From contig CAUJNA010003297.1 in the NCBI GenBank assembly GCA_963377175.1, forward strand, positions 338,691-402,690: 64,000 nucleotides of DNA. The letters are read 5' to 3'. This DNA is from Effrenium voratum. Lineage: Eukaryota > Sar > Dinophyceae > Suessiales > Symbiodiniaceae. The position numbers were made by a program, and so were the translations under genes. Positions 33,021 through 43,405 of the stretch are shown in pieces; position 1 is the first letter of the stretch; every line of letters starts with the position of its first letter. Under the pieces are notes generated by a model. That model was given only the letters and a program-made list of their open reading frames with translations, was not told the DNA's origin and made no database searches.

Positions 33021-35098
33021 TCAGACCACGAGCTCAGTAGCGCTGCCCCGAGCCAGTGCGCATTGCTCCTGGACGATCTGCACCAATTGCTGAGGGCTCT
33101 TGCCCAAGCCCTCCTGGCCCTCGCACAGGTTGACCAGCACCTGCGCTCAGAAGCGAAGCAACATACAGGGTGGTTGCAAGCCTCCATATCCCCCCGTCCC
33201 CGCAGGTGCCCTCTCTGAACGGACTCCAAGTGCATTGCAGGCCTGGGAGAACTTCATGTTGTAGCCGTTCCAGCCCCCGGAGGCGTGGTGGCTCTGCGCG
33301 GCCGGGCAGTGGGCATGCAAGGTGTGGACCAGCTGGTAGTGGCAGTCCATGTCCTTCATCTCCGAGCGAGTGCTGAGGAACTGCTCCTGGGCAACATGGT
33401 CAGGTGAACTGCTTGAAACAAGCAGCAGCCGACATATCTTAAGAAAGCTTCAAAGAGGAAAACTCATATATAATTGGAAACACATGGATGATACAGCTGT
33501 GTTGTCCAGTATGTTTTGGTCTAGTGCTTGAACATGAACATGCGAGCCATGGTCACAACGACTCAACTACTTTAAAGCCTGTGTTCCGGCCATTGTTGGT
33601 GAGCCCCGTGTCATATCCAGGTCTTACGGTAACCGCATCATGTAAGGGCAATACTGTAAGACAAACTATTTTCCATTGCTCGATGATGTTAATCAAGCAG
33701 TCAGCTAGACCCGGCTCCTGGCACTCATACATGTGCTTCTTGTTCACATCCGAGCATGCCTTCAAGGCGATCTCCTTGCACACGAATTGGTGGAATGAGC
33801 CCGATGAGGCGACTGACATGGGTTCTGCGTATCCAGTAGACACAAATAACGCTATCAAACAAACCAACCAACCAACCAAACCACGATGGCTAGTTCAGTC
33901 ACCACACAGATTCAAACGACTCTATACTCAACCTTCAAGTGGGAGTTGCATTGTTTCCCATGATTTGTCCAAGCCACTATCACGTAGCCAAGGAAAGCGG
34001 GAAGCGCAAACATGAGCAGAACCACTGCCCCCCATACAGTTTCCAGATTGATATGTATTGTTGTTGAGCGTGTCGTTTGTTGTGTGGCTTTGAAGGGAAA
34101 CAAAAGGAAAGCCATACATTTAGGAGACCGACCAAGTCTTCCAAACATACCAACCTCTCCATAGTTCACAAATACAAGTCAAGGCCTATGCTGTCGGTGC
34201 TAGGGAGAACGTGAGAACCACCCCTCCTGCAGCTTGGGGCACCATGCTGGTTTCGGCTCTCACGCTGCTCAATGACACGTTGATGCCAAAACCCTCTGCC
34301 ATCCCAACTTCTTTTCCACTTTTACATATCTTACTCGCAAAAGACATGTATAAGGGCCCCTTAGCCCCTTGCAAAAGCTCTACCCCTGAGGGGGTAAAAT
34401 CCGCCTGTCGCCTGGCTCGCTTGGTCCTTAAAGAGCTTCTCGTCCGCCTCCCGGTCCTTCATGGCGCCCAGGAACCGCTGCCAGGCCTCTCCGGAGTGTC
34501 TCCAAACGGATCGAGCCCCGAAACGGGGTTCCTTTAGATTCTTGAAACCAGCCCCCCAAAAAAGGTCTGTGCACATCTACCTATCTATCTATCTATCTAT
34601 CTATGTATCTATGTATCTGTGTCTGTATCTGTCTCTGTCTGTCTGTTGTGTCTGTTGTGTCTGTTGTGTCTGCTGTGTCTGCTGTGTCTGCTGTGTCTGC
34701 TGTGTCTGTTGTGTCTGTTGTGTCTGTTGTGTCTGTTGTGTCTGTTGTGTCTGTTGTGTCTGTTGTGTCTGTTGTGTCTGTTGTGTCTGTTGTGTCTGTT
34801 GTGTCTGTTGTGTCTGTTGTGTCTGTTGTGTCTGTTGTGTCTGGTGTGTCTGGTGTGTCTGTTGTGTCTGTTGTGTCTGTTGTGTCTGTTGTGTCTGTTG
34901 TGTCTGTTGTGTCTGTTGTTTCTGTTGTGTCTGGTGTGTCTGGTGTGTCTGGTGTGTCTGGTGTGTCTGTTGTGTCTGTTGTGTCTGTTGTGTCTGTTGT
35001 GTCTGTTGTGTCTGTTGTGTCTGTTGTGTCTGTTGTGTCTGTTGTGTCTGTTGTGTCTGTTGTGTCTGTTGTGTCTGTTGTGTCTGTTGTGTCTGTTG

Positions 35099-35181
<83 letters not shown>

Positions 35182-35220
35182 GTCTCTCTGTCTGTCTGTC
35201 TGGCTGTCTGGCTGTCTGGC

Positions 35221-35261
<41 letters not shown>

Positions 35262-37481
35262 GTCTCTGTCTGTCTGTCTCTCTCTCTGTCTGCCTCTCTA
35301 CCTTTCTACCATCTTCCTTCCCCTGCCTACCCACCTATCCACCTATCTATCTATCTATCTGTCTGTCTGTCTGTCTGTTTATCTTTACAAAACAAGTCTT
35401 TCCAGAAACACAACACTAAACCTGTGTACTTATATAATAGTTGCATATGGTTGTATACACAGCCTCAACAGAAAGACACCCCTTTGCATGTCTACTACAG
35501 TTTTTGGGGGCAAAGCACTTTTGTTGGTAGACTTCAGCTTCTTCAACCACTGAAGCCGCCATTGACTGCTGTTCACGGGGTATTCGTTTGGTCTGATGGC
35601 AGATTCACTTGCCCTTACCGCGCCACAGGGGGTTTCAGCGAAGTAACAAATATGTCTCCGCTGACCTTGAGCAGTTTTCCCCGGCCTTGTCCTTGGCCTC
35701 ACCTTTAGAGTTCTGCCAGGCCCAGTACGCCTGGGTCACGTAGATGTCCCGGGCATCCACGGCGCCCGAAGTCGCGGCCACGGAGCCCGAGGCTTTGAGA
35801 GCGGAGGCCTCCACCTTGCCGATGGCCTCGTCCTCGAAGCTCTTGTCGCCGAAGCTGCAGACGTGGCTCTTGTTGGTGAGCTTGGTGACCTGCTCAAAAG
35901 GCCAAGCCCCTTGAGAGCCTTGAGAGCCTTGATGCCACAGTGCATGCTTCTGTTTGTACTTGTGATTGCATGTCTGTTTGTGTTTGCGCGTGCGTGTGTG
36001 TGTGATACATATTGTGTGATCGTATTTGCGCACCTTGGCGATCTGAGACTTGAAGGTCTCAGTGGACAGCTTACCCAGGTCATCGTCCTCCATCCAGTTC
36101 ACGGAGAAGAGGTCGCCGAGGCAGGAGCCCACGTTCTTGCCCTTCACCACCGCCTGTGATACCAAATCACTTTGGAGGGGATCCCTTGGTTCATAGAAAC
36201 CAGCTACCGGACCGAGAGTTCTGCAGGAAACTGGCCAACCACGCAAAAACATGAGTCCTGAATTTCCTGCAGGTTTCGTTTAAAACAAGTGGCAACAACA
36301 ACAAACAAAGTCCTACACCCATAGTCCCAAAACGGTTACATGTTGGGTTTACGGAAGCTCCACAGCACTAGTGGTCTAAGGGTAGCTCCATTTCGGCATG
36401 TCAAAAATAGGGGCCACCCAGCAAATCGCTCGTGTTTTCCCTTTGGCCTTCCGTTTAAGGGCTGACACACAAAGCGCGAACGCAAAAACCCGATTTGGCC
36501 CCGTGGCCTCGTCTCCGCAGTAGGTGCCCCAGGAGGACTCCTCGCCGTTGGAGGCGGTCACCGCCAGGATCTTGCTGTCGGAGCCCAGGTCCGGGAACAT
36601 GGACCCGCTCTCGCAGGCCTGGCGCTCCGAAATCCGCAAAATCCGCGTCTCTCGCAGGAATCAGGGCCCTGAGTTGGGTGGAGAATTTCACATACGCACA
36701 TATTATGTTTATACATGTACAGTATGTATGTGTGTATGTAGATCTTTCTTAGAATAGGGGGGGCCAAAACATGGTTGCGTTCCTCCATGGTTTCCCGTTA
36801 AACACATGTTTTCGGGGGTCCGTTCCCTTTAGACACCTCCATGTAGAAGACCATCTGGCTGAACATCTTCTGACTCTGCATGGTCTTCAAGGTCTTGGAC
36901 AAGTCGCTGACATGCAGCATGGGCCCGTTCGGGAAGGCCACGATGCCCGGGCCCCCGTGATCCACAAAATTCACGAAGACTGTGTCCTTCTCAGTGCTCT
37001 TCAGAACCTTGCCCTTGGCCTTCTGAGCGTTTCCTTCCAATGCATTGGCATCAGACCTTGACCCTCATAAACAAGGAAACCAAGAGGAGTTTGATGAAAC
37101 AATGGTGTGGTGAGCATGTTTAAACCAAGGGTTGGCACATGTTGGCACCCGGTTGCCTGTGAGCACGTCCATGAACAGCTCCGCGGTGACAATGTCACCG
37201 GCGTAGTCCACCTTGCAGCCCTTATACACGTCCACAGAGTCGTTCCCTGGCTTGTTGAAGAGCTGGCCCGGGAAGGGGTTCTCGGAACTCTTGGCCACGT
37301 CGTCCTGCATCATCAGGATGATGTTCTCCGCCGGCACGCCGCTCTTCAGCATGATCTGGTATGCGTGGCAGGCATCTGCCTGGTGCCGGTAGTTGTAGAA
37401 ACCCGCAGACCCAGCAGCGATGACGGCCCACTTCTCAGCTGCCGCGGCAGGAAGGAGCAGGGCGGATACCAAACGCAACAT
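33021..37481 (-). CDS. Legumain-type asparaginyl endopeptidase (C13), nine exons
   Basis: Vacuolar/lysosomal cysteine protease cutting after Asn (family C13). Exons on the minus strand: 37481-37157, 37033-36837, 36618-36508, 36153-36034, 35889-35698, 34486-34405, 33824-33682, 33386-33243, 33140-33021 (stop). Phases agree throughout and give about 477 aa, normal for the family. The start [15 protein letters not shown] is a signal peptide. Family motifs: [13 protein letters not shown] near residue 50, catalytic His in FVDHGGPG (about residue 134), catalytic Cys in [11 protein letters not shown] (about 176), [14 protein letters not shown], then the C-terminal helical domain with [15 protein letters not shown] and VLVNLCEGQ. 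Donors are GC in introns 1, 3, 6 and 8, GT in 2 and 4, GC (or GT five bases upstream) in 5, GA in 7; acceptors are AG|G except intron 6 (AG|A). Exon 7 is less certain because it has weaker family resemblance. Intron 5 holds a 0.8-kb satellite; introns 2, 3 and 5 hold introner-like copies. Confidence 0.93.
34490..34575 (-). mobile_element. Introner-like element, legumain intron 5 (3' end)
   Basis: Minus strand TTTTTTGGGGGGCTGGTTTC, then ATCTAAAGGAACCCCGTTTC, ending close to the acceptor of exon 6. Confidence 0.5.
34577..35385. repeat. TCTA / TGTTGTGTC / TGTC satellite in legumain intron 5
   Basis: (ATCT)n, then about 50 tandem copies of the nonamer TGTTGTGTC with variants TGCTGTGTC and TGGTGTGTC, then (TGTC)n to 35290 and (TATC)n to 35385. 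The 241-415 codon open frames on both strands are artefacts. Confidence 0.98.
36400..36507 (-). mobile_element. Introner-like element, legumain intron 3 (5' end)
   Basis: Starts at the GC donor GCCACGGGGCC and continues GCTTTGTGTGTCAGCCC, TTAAACGGAAGGCCAAAGGG, GGTGGCCCCTATTTTTGACA. Close relative of the copy at 42.9 kb, which also begins GCCACGGGCC at a donor. Confidence 0.65.
36760..36836 (-). mobile_element. Introner-like element, legumain intron 2 (5' end)
   Basis: Begins at the GT donor GTGTCTAAAGGGAACGG, then GTGTTTAACGGGAAACCATG, and GGCCCCCCTATTC. Confidence 0.65.
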
Positions 37482-37639
37482 GGCTTTTGATGGCGTTGGG
37501 ATCGAGGTATCAGCGGAATGCAATGGCAGTTTGGGCCTAACTAGCTGCCATGAGTTGTCTTGTACATGGGGACCAATTTGCTTTGCTTGGTGTTTCAAAC
37601 CTCATCTATCACCCAGCAGGCTTGTGGTGCTCTGTCAGG

Positions 37640-37912
37640 GGTTCCTTCTGAGGCTATCGACCAGGATGACCATCCACTTGTAGTCCACGACGTACATGGC
37701 AAAGATCAATATCCTGGCTGCTTTCGAGGCTTCCCGCAGGCACATTGAGCCATGTCCGAACCCTTGAGGAGATTGATTCATTGTGGGTGTGACGTTAGTG
37801 AATTTGACGCCCTCACTCAAGCCTCAAGAGTGCCCGCTGCAGCAGCTCTTCAAAGCATGGTTCAAATACTTCAGTCACATGTCCCAGCGTTTCGATTTGA
37901 ACGAAAAACCAC
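37640..37912 (-). CDS. Two exons of an unknown gene upstream of legumain
   Basis: Exon 37912-37823: CTGGAG|GTGG to TTGAG|GCTTG, reading IETLGHVTEVFEPCFEELLQ then RALLR. Downstream frame 37760-37640 reads CLREASKAARILIFAMYVVD then YKWMVILVDSLRR, hydrophobic with strong third-position G/C bias. The join between them is not in phase as drawn. Same strand as legumain, ending 160 bp before its ATG; intergenic distances this short are usual in dinoflagellate gene arrays. Confidence 0.45.
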
Positions 37913-38504
37913 CTCCAGGAAGCTAAAGAATGCCTCCAATTGGCAGGTGGTCTTCTGCAGTTGGAATCTATGGGGTAGCATGCAGGCAAAGCCTGCCTTA
38001 ATTCAGAAACGCAGGCCAACACAATATTGGAGTTGTGGCACGTCGTAGCTATTGGATCGCATTCTGCTCGCGACATACGCACGGTACTGTGGCAACATTG
38101 TTACACACATGTGTATGTACATTATTTATTTACGTGTACTCAAACATTATCCCAAACCCACCCTGAGTCTGACAATGATCGTCTATTGCAACTGCACCTA
38201 CTTTTTTGGTTTTAGGATTGGTCGAGCTGCCTGGGTAGGCCATGCTTTAGACATGAAATTGCAACACGATTCAGCACGAGCTTAGGTTATTCCACTTGCA
38301 ATCAGGATGGGGCCTGGTTTAGCAACGCAGTGGCTGTCGATTCCTTTCAAGAAAGCTGCTTGAGTTGCAAGTAAACATCAAAACCTAGTTTTGTCTGTGA
38401 ACTTGAGACACCTTCTGAGGACAAGTGCTTGGCAAAACCCTTGGCTCCTTGTCTCCAGGCGAAATCCATCTGGCATATGGAAGTGTCTCCAAATATTCTG
38501 GGCC

Positions 38505-38585
38505 CCAACGTGGCCGTTTTTTTTTGGTTTCCCTTTAAGCCGCCTCCCAAACGGGTACCCTCAAAAACAAGACACACCCACCGTC
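38505..38585 (+). mobile_element. Introner-like element
   Basis: Plus strand GGTTTCCCTTTAAGCC, then CAAACGGGTACCCTCAAAAA: the reverse complement of the 48.7 kb copy (GAGGGTACCC...GGTTTAAAGGGAAACC). Followed 35 bp later by CTCCAG|GCGGAG. Confidence 0.55.
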
Positions 38586-38859
38586 CAACACCCCCCCTTT
38601 CCCCCGCTCCAGGCGGAGCTCAGCAACATCGCCCAGGTGAACAAATAGTTTGGGCCTAAGTCGGACTTTTCGGAAGTCGCAGCGGGAACGATCGATCCTT
38701 CCCCTTGAAGCAGGCGGATTTGGTTCCTGGGCCCCCATGAGCATGGCATCAGCAAGCCATCTCCAATCTAACTCTTGAACTTCAGCCATTGGCCAAAGGC
38801 GCAACGGCGGACATGTGCTCGCTTCCAAGGCCCGGCACTTGGCTAAGGGCCAAACTCAC

Positions 38860-38983
38860 GCGGCATCGCGGGTCGATGCCCAGGATAAAACTGGGCATAG
38901 GGCATGGCAAAAGGCACCAAGTGACACGTTTGCTTCAAGCAGTGCTACTTGCTTTAGAAGCTGATCAATATTGCTGCTCATGG
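38860..38983 (-). CDS. Small exon with GTGAGT donor
   Basis: After GGCAG the minus frame reads MSSNIDQLLKQVALLEANVS, LGAFCHALCPVLSWASTRDA and meets GCCGC|GTGAGT, the most canonical donor in this part of the window. Amphipathic helix then a Cys pair. No family recognised; could continue the gene at 37.9 kb. Confidence 0.4.
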
Positions 38984-39189
38984 CTGCCAACCAATGATGT
39001 ACTGGCTCGGTGCAGGACAAATGATTGATGAAGTTGTCCTCGCCTTGGCAGTGTACCGGTGCCCTGCCCGCGTGAAAAAGCATGGAGCAACCTGAAACAA
39101 ATCCAGGTATGTTGCGACAAGCAGCTAACTCCGAGGTGCTTCTCATACTTCAACGCAAACGTTCTACCGTATGAGTGTGCAATGTTGAA

Positions 39190-40500
39190 TACCCAAATTT
39201 ATCCAATTTAGCTTGTTCAGAAGCCAGCCGAAAGGAAAGCCACCTTTAGAAACTCTCAGCCAACAAAAGGCAAATCTTCAAGCCACTGGCATCCAACAAA
39301 ACCTCCCTAATTAATAATATTTAATTCTTCGCTTCAAGCTCCGGAAAAGCAAATTTCCCAAACCACTGGCCTAGGCGCCTGGCAAACCCGCGCGACAGCT
39401 GCCATGCCCAGAATTACCAGGACGGCGCTCAAACAAACGCGGAACCTGAGGCTGGCTAAGCTCGGAACATTTTTTTTTGCTCGTCCCGAAGTCTGGGAAC
39501 CCCCTTGGAGCTATTCAGGGAATGCCGAGCTCTACATTAAGCCGCATTCTAATCTGTTGGGCTGAGGAAGCTCTAACCATATTTCAAGTGAGCTCCTGTG
39601 CCTGTGCCAAAGCTGCCTTGGGGGTCAGGCTGAAACCATGACATGCCAATCGGCATTGACAGTGAGATGTCTGTCACTCCTTCCAAGGAACTTGATTGAA
39701 ATCCCTACTGCACACGACCTCTGCTTTCACAACTACTAACATCATGAAAAGCGGATACCACATGGGCACAATTGACAACCCCCTGAGATGCAGGCACAGG
39801 AAAGCTGGTGAGAAAGTAGTTCTTTGAGAAGGTAAAAGGGTCCTACAGCGCAGGGGGGTCGTCTGTCGCAGTAGATGCTGAAGGTGTGTGTGTGTGTATG
39901 TGTACAGGTGACTCGCTTTCAACAGACCTGGAACAAAGGCAGCCAATACATATCCGGACTTCAATTTAGCTCACATTTGCAGGAAAAGGTCCGTCCATCC
40001 CCTTGACGGTGCCATTCCAACAAGGATTGTGTGCGCATACCTACATCCTTGCGCTGGTCTTCAAAGACATTGCGAACACGCTTTGAATCTTCACTTTTCA
40101 CAATATGATCAACTGGTAAAGAGTATGTTTAGGAATGATGGGTCAGGCTTCCTTGCACGACAAGGTCCATCCGATCAAGCCTGAAACATGGCAAACCAGA
40201 GGTCACTCCATTGGTCGACACCACAAAAAGGAGCTTCCCGTCTTTCAGACGGCATTCCTACGTTGGGAAACCGGCAACTCGCCTTCTCCGGCAGGCAAAT
40301 GAGCACTATGATGGAAAGAACCAGCGCCCAGGAAGACCTAGGAACCAATCGACGCGTCTCCAAGCACCAAGCAATTCCTGTTAAATCCCAACAAGTCGAA
40401 GAAAACAAAAAGTAGCTCTGGCTGCTGTGCTGTTCTAACTAACGAAAATAAGAGACCCCTACAACACTGTTACACTTGTCGACAAACAAACCATAAATCT
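39190..40500. other. No supported gene
   Basis: Only short frames without codon bias, a (TG)n tract at 39881-39905 and a poly-T at 39470. Nothing else seen. Confidence 0.5.
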
Positions 40501-40527
40501 TTCCACCTGAATGCCCGGCTTTTCAAG

Positions 40528-41462
40528 GCGTGATGCCATTAAGTTTGGCGCCGATCATTTGAAAGCAGCGTCCAAAGAACAACGGAATATCACGGAACAT
40601 GCTCCGCTGCTCGCTTCAGCGCTGATCAAGAAGGGATATGCCTCATTGGCTCTGGAGCAGTTGGATGAGGTAAAGCTGGCTCAGATGTGTGCATGTCAAC
40701 TGCTCTGGCTGCGCAGGCGGACTGTAAGCAAAGACCGGGTTTGTCTAAATCATGCAAACTTAGGCGATGGCCCCAGGAAGAAGAAAAGAAATCGCTCAGC
40801 TTGTAGAGCAGAACCCTGCGCCATGCGACATGTTCAAGCGGCTGGTGGGAGATTGTTTGAGGGATGGTCAACTCACACACAAAAAAAAGGAAATCCATGT
40901 TTGCCTCGGCCCAGTGAACAAGCCGCTCGTACCAGAGACGCAGCCAATGCCTGCAATGGAAGCAAGGCCATTTCTTTCCTGAGAGTATGGAGGTACCCCA
41001 ATACAACTAGACATTACCCGGTAGCTTTAAGCATCACTCGGAAAGACTAAAATGCCACTGCACCATGATCTGGACCAACAACATTTTGGCAACCATCATC
41101 AATCATCGTTTCACAACATACGGTTTGCTATTTAAAACGAATCATGTCTGAGTCCTAAAATATAGTTTCAAGATGTTGAATGAAGCGCCACGAGCACACA
41201 CGAACCAACTGTAGGCATTGCATGTGTTGCATTGAACATCCAACAAAACTCTGCCCGTCCGATCCTGCAAGCCATAGGCCGTGCGCCGGCCAAAGCCTGA
41301 CCAATGTTGCACTGGAGATCCAGACCGACCAAACGCAAATTGCCACGGTCAAACTTGAAGCAAGTAATTCCTCAGGAAAAAAGCCGCTGCATGCCGATGC
41401 AGCAAAGGCTGGGGACCTGACACTGTTCGCTCTACTGCTTGCTTCTCTACAACCTGAGGCGT
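40528..41462 (+). CDS. Plus-strand ankyrin-like gene fragment
   Basis: Exon 40528-40669: TCAAG|GCGTGATG to GATGAG|GTAAAG, reading KFGADHLKAASKEQRNITEH then ASALIKKGYASLALEQLDE, helical and G/C-biased. Exon 41376-41462: CTCAG|GA to GCGT|GTAATA, reading KKPLHADAAKAGDLTLFALL, an ankyrin-type helix pair (PLH.dAakaGdl.l). Phases 0 out and 2 in do not join directly, so an exon between is missing. This is the only convincing plus-strand gene among minus-strand neighbours. Start and end unknown. Confidence 0.5.
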
Positions 41463-41582
41463 GTAATAACCTGCAAAGCGTCTGGCACTGCCAGACCCTC
41501 TTGCTAGTATTACCTGGGGAACTGAACCTCCAGCACGGCTTGACTAAAGCAAAGCCCCAAAATCAGAGCAAGTGCAGCTCAT

Positions 41583-41879
41583 TCACACAATAGTATAAAA
41601 CAAGTCTACGATTATGTTTATTGGAAGCAAAACACGATATATGCAAACACGACTTCGGATGATGGAACAATCGAGGGAACCACACATGAGCGAGGAGATA
41701 TAGCACTCTCCATCAATTCGCTGTAGCATCTGTGCTGCAGACGAAGGGTGTGTACAAACAGCAGCTTGGCAGACGCAAAATCCTTCTTCACTGTGAGCTA
41801 ACATGGCTGAGAGAGCTTCTGTTGCAGCTGGGGTCGAGGGGTGTTGCATTGCATGCCTTGAAGCCCTTACTGGCAACAA
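41583..41879 (-). CDS. Possible minus-strand exon
   Basis: Minus frame TPAATEALSAMLAHSEEGF, CVCQAAVCTHPSSAAQMLQR. Readable and moderately biased, adjacent to an introner-like copy; no motif recognised. Confidence 0.25.
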   Translation of the reverse strand: MLPVRASRHAMQHPSTPAATEALSAMLAHSEEGFCVCQAAVCTHPSSAAQMLQRIDGECYISSLMCGSLDCSIIRSRVCIYRVLLPINIIVDLFYTIV

Positions 41880-41889
41880 TGGTTCAGTT

Positions 41890-41990
41890 CTGTGGGTTTG
41901 TACTCTGTTGAGGGTTCCCTTTCTCCCTGGTTTAAAAGGAGCCCAAAAGGAAAACCACCATTTTTAGGACCCCCTATTTCGACACATACC
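41890..41990 (+). mobile_element. Introner-like element
   Basis: Plus strand TTGAGGGTTCCCTTTCTCCC, TGGTTTAAAAGGAGCCC, AAAAGGAAAACCACCATTTT, GGACCCCCTATTTCGACACA. The most complete copy of the family. Confidence 0.65.
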
Positions 41991-42844
41991 GCCCTATGAT
42001 GTTCCTTGCAACCTGGTGAAGCGCTGAGCATTGCCCACACGCCTGCTGCAAGCAGCGCCACCTGGCAAACCGCCACCGGAGAGTGCTTAAAGACATGCTG
42101 CATGGACCTTCGCTGGTTTAGGCATTCGCAAAAATACGTGATAAGGATAGAGTTGGCCCAAGGTTAGCACAACTGTATGCACACAACAGCCTCAGCCTCT
42201 TGGCCCTTTTTTGCACTGCACTAAACTATGGGTGAGCATCATCTGGACCAGGTGCTCCAGAACGCCAGGCATACACTGTCGGAAAAGGCGTAGCTTGTAA
42301 CGCCAAATCAGCCTAACCTTGGGTTTATCTGAGACTTTGCAGAAACCATGGAGAACTTGTTGAGCACTTCTTCTGAGTGCATAACACGCGGCAGCTAGTG
42401 GAGCTAGCAGCTTCAACAGCTCATCTATCAGCCTGGGTCTGTTTCAGAGTCACTTTGGACTGACTGCATCATGCTGGTACAAACATGTAGGCAACATTCT
42501 GCAATTCCTGCGGCACGCACCTCCAAGGAATAATACGTGGTGCCCAGGAAAGGACCACAGTTTGACAAAACCAAGTGCACATCCAAACAAACCAACACGC
42601 ATAAGGAAGCGTGATGCAGCAGGTGTCAGATTGGCTGCTGATGTCTTGGCACTCTTTGTACGTGTATGCTGTGGTTGATGAGAATATGCGTCTAGGCTAA
42701 TGGCGTATGAGTGGCACACAGATCGCGATGTTGCTCATGAAAGCTAAGCCCCGGACTCGTGCTTCCTTCTGAAGAGTCCTGAGAGTGCAGCAGGCTTGGT
42801 TGCATTGAACTGGGCTCTGATGTCTTTGTGCCCCTTCTTTTGCT

Positions 42845-42971
42845 CATTGCATACATAGATGTCTCTAGGGGCCCCTCTGTTATGTTCTGGTTCGTTTCTC
42901 CCCTTCAAACCATCCAAAGAGGTTCCCAAGTTTGAGACGAACCCACACACAAAGCACTCAGGGCCCGTGGC
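42845..42971 (-). mobile_element. Introner-like element beginning at a GC donor
   Basis: Minus strand GCCACGGGCCCTGAGTGC, TTTGTGTGTGGG, GGAACCTCTTTGGATGGTTT, GAAGGGGAGAAACGAACCAG, GAGGGGCCCCTAGAGACATC. The first 12 bases match the start of legumain intron 3. Confidence 0.6.
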
Positions 42972-43022
42972 CTGAAGACCTCCTCATGGCCGCCACGGAT
43001 GGCTTCTCCAATAAAGGTCCTG
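42972..43022 (-). CDS. Ankyrin-like exon ending at a GC donor
   Basis: Minus frame GEAIRGGHEEVFR fits the second half of an ankyrin repeat (A.rgGheevv). It ends exactly where the introner-like element with GC donor begins, which supports the exon boundary. Start unresolved. Confidence 0.4.
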
Positions 43023-43156
43023 GCAGTTTGTCTCAATGGCCGCAATGAAGTAACAAAAGGGGTGACACCATGTTTGAGATGCGAAACAAACAGTCAACTT
43101 CAACACTGTGCAGGGCATTGCTCACTGCCCGTACTTCGTCAAGGCTTCCATGTTTC

Positions 43157-43244
43157 GACTAAACCTGAGGTGGACATAAACCCAGGGGTCTCCCTTTTCA
43201 GGACATCAAGCACCCCTGGGTTTAAGTCTACCTTGAATGTAGTC
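43157..43244. repeat. Foldback element, 32-bp arms
   Basis: Left arm 43157-43188 and right arm 43213-43244 are near-perfect inverted repeats; innermost ten bases AACCCAGGGG/CCCCTGGGTT pair exactly, about 25 of 32 positions overall, with a 24-base loop. Confidence 0.8.
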
Positions 43245-43274
43245 AAAAATAGAACCCTGCTGCACCCACACTTG

Positions 43275-43405
43275 CTGTGAGTGCACATGACATCTTTTGC
43301 CCGCCTCATCACAGCTTCAGTCACGGCATCAGGGACTGGAAACCAATTCGGCCTCGCTGTCTGTGCAAAGCTGAGGCGCTGAGTTCTTTGCATCGCATCG
43401 TATTC
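43275..43405 (-). CDS. Small exon of unknown family
   Basis: Minus frame YDAMQRTQRLSFAQTARPNW, FPVPDAVTEAVMRRAKDVM. Open on both sides with moderate bias; an AG|GCCGAA acceptor would start it at PNWFPVPD. Ends next to the foldback element. Confidence 0.35.

Noticed and set aside
34461..35708. 415-codon plus ORF and 241-codon minus ORF
   Set aside because: Translation of the TGTTGTGTC and TGTC arrays inside a legumain intron.
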